NCBI GenBank assembly: GCA_002305535.1
Contig: DBRE01000019.1
Coordinates: 1,500 to 8,926 of the forward strand
Direction of reading: 5' to 3'
From: Syntrophomonas sp. UBA1376
GTDB lineage: Bacteria; Bacillota; Syntrophomonadia; Syntrophomonadales; Syntrophomonadaceae
DNA length: 7,427 nucleotides
This document shows, in pieces, positions 6,452 through 7,427 of the stretch. Under the pieces are notes generated by a model, which was not told the origin of the DNA, searched no databases, and worked only from the letters and a program-made list of their open reading frames with translations. The position numbers were made by a program, and so were the translations under genes. Every line of letters starts with the position of its first letter. Within the stretch, counting starts at the first letter, position 1.

Positions 6452-7078
6452 TTATTTTTTTAGAGAAATCACTACTTTCCGGTTGGGCTCGTCTCCCATA
6501 GAGTAGGTGGTTACCTGAGGATCTCCCTGCAGAACCGTATGAACTATCCTTCTCTCCTGGGAACTCATGGGTCTCATTACCACATTTTTGCGGGTCTTCT
6601 TAACCCGGTCGGACAGTCTTAATGCCAGGGCCTCCAGGGATTCTTCCTTTTTCTTACGATAATCTTCTACATCCAACACAACCCTGATTCTCTCTGGTCG
6701 CTTACGATTCACTATCAAGCCCACCATAAATTGCAGAGAATTCAAGGTCTCTCCCTTGCGTCCAATCAGTAATCCCATATCTTTCCCGGTGATATTGATG
6801 CGAACCCGGCCATCCTCCCACTCTACTTGGCTGATCTTATAATCGATCTTCATTCTTTTGAGCAGGTCTTCCAAAACCTCACGGACTTCTTCCTGGGGTT
6901 TATCCCGACGGGAAACCCTAACCACAGCGGGCTTTTTGACTAATCCTAAGAGTCCTTTGCTAGGCTCCTCTACGATTTCAATGATAACATCGTCTATCTC
7001 GCACTCCAATTCATCCAAGGCCGCTTTGATGGCCTCATCGACGCTTTTTCCCCGCTTTTCGATACTTTGTGCTTCCAC
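6452..7078 (-). CDS. jag: RNA-binding protein Jag/KhpB (SpoIIIJ-associated)
   Basis: 208 residues, the standard Jag length, with all three domains. The Jag_N domain (about 3-57) contains the VDEAI helix and the EEPSKGLLGL turn. A KH domain (about 77-137) carries the RNA-binding loop GRKG (106-109) in GLLIGRKGETLNSLQ. An R3H domain (about 140-206) has Arg176 and His180 in the R-x-x-x-H arrangement. Homologues (KhpB/EloR) form a complex with KhpA, bind many RNAs and affect cell elongation; in Bacillus the gene is co-transcribed with the YidC homologue SpoIIIJ. The start is GTG 7078, with AAAGGAGG (7090-7097) eleven bases upstream, slightly long spacing. The start lies inside yidC (44-base overlap), so translation is probably coupled. 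No later start preserves the Jag_N domain. Confidence 0.95.
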   Translation of the reverse strand: MEAQSIEKRGKSVDEAIKAALDELECEIDDVIIEIVEEPSKGLLGLVKKPAVVRVSRRDKPQEEVREVLEDLLKRMKIDYKISQVEWEDGRVRINITGKDMGLLIGRKGETLNSLQFMVGLIVNRKRPERIRVVLDVEDYRKKKEESLEALALRLSDRVKKTRKNVVMRPMSSQERRIVHTVLQGDPQVTTYSMGDEPNRKVVISLKK

Positions 7079-7427
7079 TTTTCTTCTTTCCTCCTTTGGC
7101 CCTCCCTGCTTCCTGCTGCTGGGTTTTAACCTCCGGTTTCACTGGTTTCTCATTCGGTGCCTTTTTGGCTTCTGGCTCAGGTTTCTTTACAGCTGGTGCT
7201 TCCGCTTCTACCTGCAGGCCGGTGCCGGTGTCCGCTACCAATGGCGTAGTTCGGTTAACATAAAGCTGCTGTAAAATACCTAAGATGTTGAAGGTTACCC
7301 AGTATAATGGCAGCCCCGCTGGTAAAGTCGCGGCTATCCAGGCCATAAATAATGGCATGATGTACAGCATGGTTTTCTGGGTGGGATCTTGGGCATTTAC
7401 CGTGGATAGTTTCGACTGATAATAAGT
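7035..7427 (-). CDS. yidC: Membrane protein insertase YidC/Oxa1/SpoIIIJ family (C-terminal part, 5' end outside window)
   Basis: The frame is open through the right edge, so the ATG at 7370 is internal; about 130 C-terminal residues are visible. Family signature: QDPTQKTMLYIMPLFMAWIAATLPAGLPLYWVTFNILGILQQ is split here as the loop DPTQKTM, a hydrophobic segment beginning MLYIMPLFMAW, the LPAGLPLYW turn and the last membrane helix ending GILQQ. YidC inserts and folds inner-membrane proteins with or without SecYEG. After the last helix comes a long cytoplasmic tail of about 70 residues: first Pro/Glu/Lys-rich (PEPEAKKAPNEKPVKPEVK), then strongly basic, ending KYRKAGKKRR. Basic tails of this type are thought to contact the ribosome. 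The gene overlaps jag. Confidence 0.94.
   Translation of the reverse strand, partial: TYYQSKLSTVNAQDPTQKTMLYIMPLFMAWIAATLPAGLPLYWVTFNILGILQQLYVNRTTPLVADTGTGLQVEAEAPAVKKPEPEAKKAPNEKPVKPEVKTQQQEAGRAKGGKKKSGSTKYRKAGKKRR

Noticed and set aside
1..7427. parS site (TGTTTCACGTGAAACA) near the origin-type cluster
   Set aside because: No close match was seen by eye on either strand; a computed scan with mismatches would be needed to exclude weak sites.

Overview
This window looks like a chromosomal segment from a Gram-positive anaerobe of the Clostridia/Firmicutes type. Two things point there. The minus-strand block reads yidC - jag (khpB) - mnmE - mnmG - rsmG - noc, which is the conserved gene order beside the Firmicutes replication origin. 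The plus strand carries a two-subunit glutaconate-type CoA-transferase, a fermentation or syntrophy trait common in organisms such as Syntrophomonas and Acidaminococcus. A Syntrophomonas-like host is an inference from gene content and moderate GC, not a demonstrated identification.

Layout. Positions 1-1314 (plus strand) hold the 3' half of a CoA-transferase alpha subunit gene and the complete beta subunit gene, closed by a hairpin terminator at about 1340-1371. From 1475 to the right end every gene is on the minus strand, so the two units converge at about 1372-1474. In transcription order the minus-strand genes are yidC (truncated by the window edge), jag (overlapping yidC by 44 bases), a strong terminator at 6418-6439, then mnmE, mnmG, rsmG and noc packed with gaps of 26, 9 and 15 bases. 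No rRNA, tRNA, CRISPR array, insertion sequence or prophage gene was seen.

How the genes work together. YidC and Jag/KhpB belong to membrane-protein insertion and RNA binding. MnmE and MnmG form one enzyme complex that modifies the wobble uridine of tRNA. RsmG methylates 16S rRNA. Noc is a ParB-family CTP switch that binds DNA and membrane to keep the division septum off the chromosome. The CoA-transferase belongs to acyl-CoA metabolism and is unrelated to the origin cluster; its presence right after noc, where soj/parB often sit, is the main departure from the textbook order.

The window is mostly ordinary housekeeping DNA. I found no clearly novel system. The points most worth a second look are a Noc-binding-site-like palindrome inside noc itself, an RsmG lacking about 25 N-terminal residues and starting in the same frame three codons after the mnmG stop, and the metabolic gene pair inserted beside the origin cluster.
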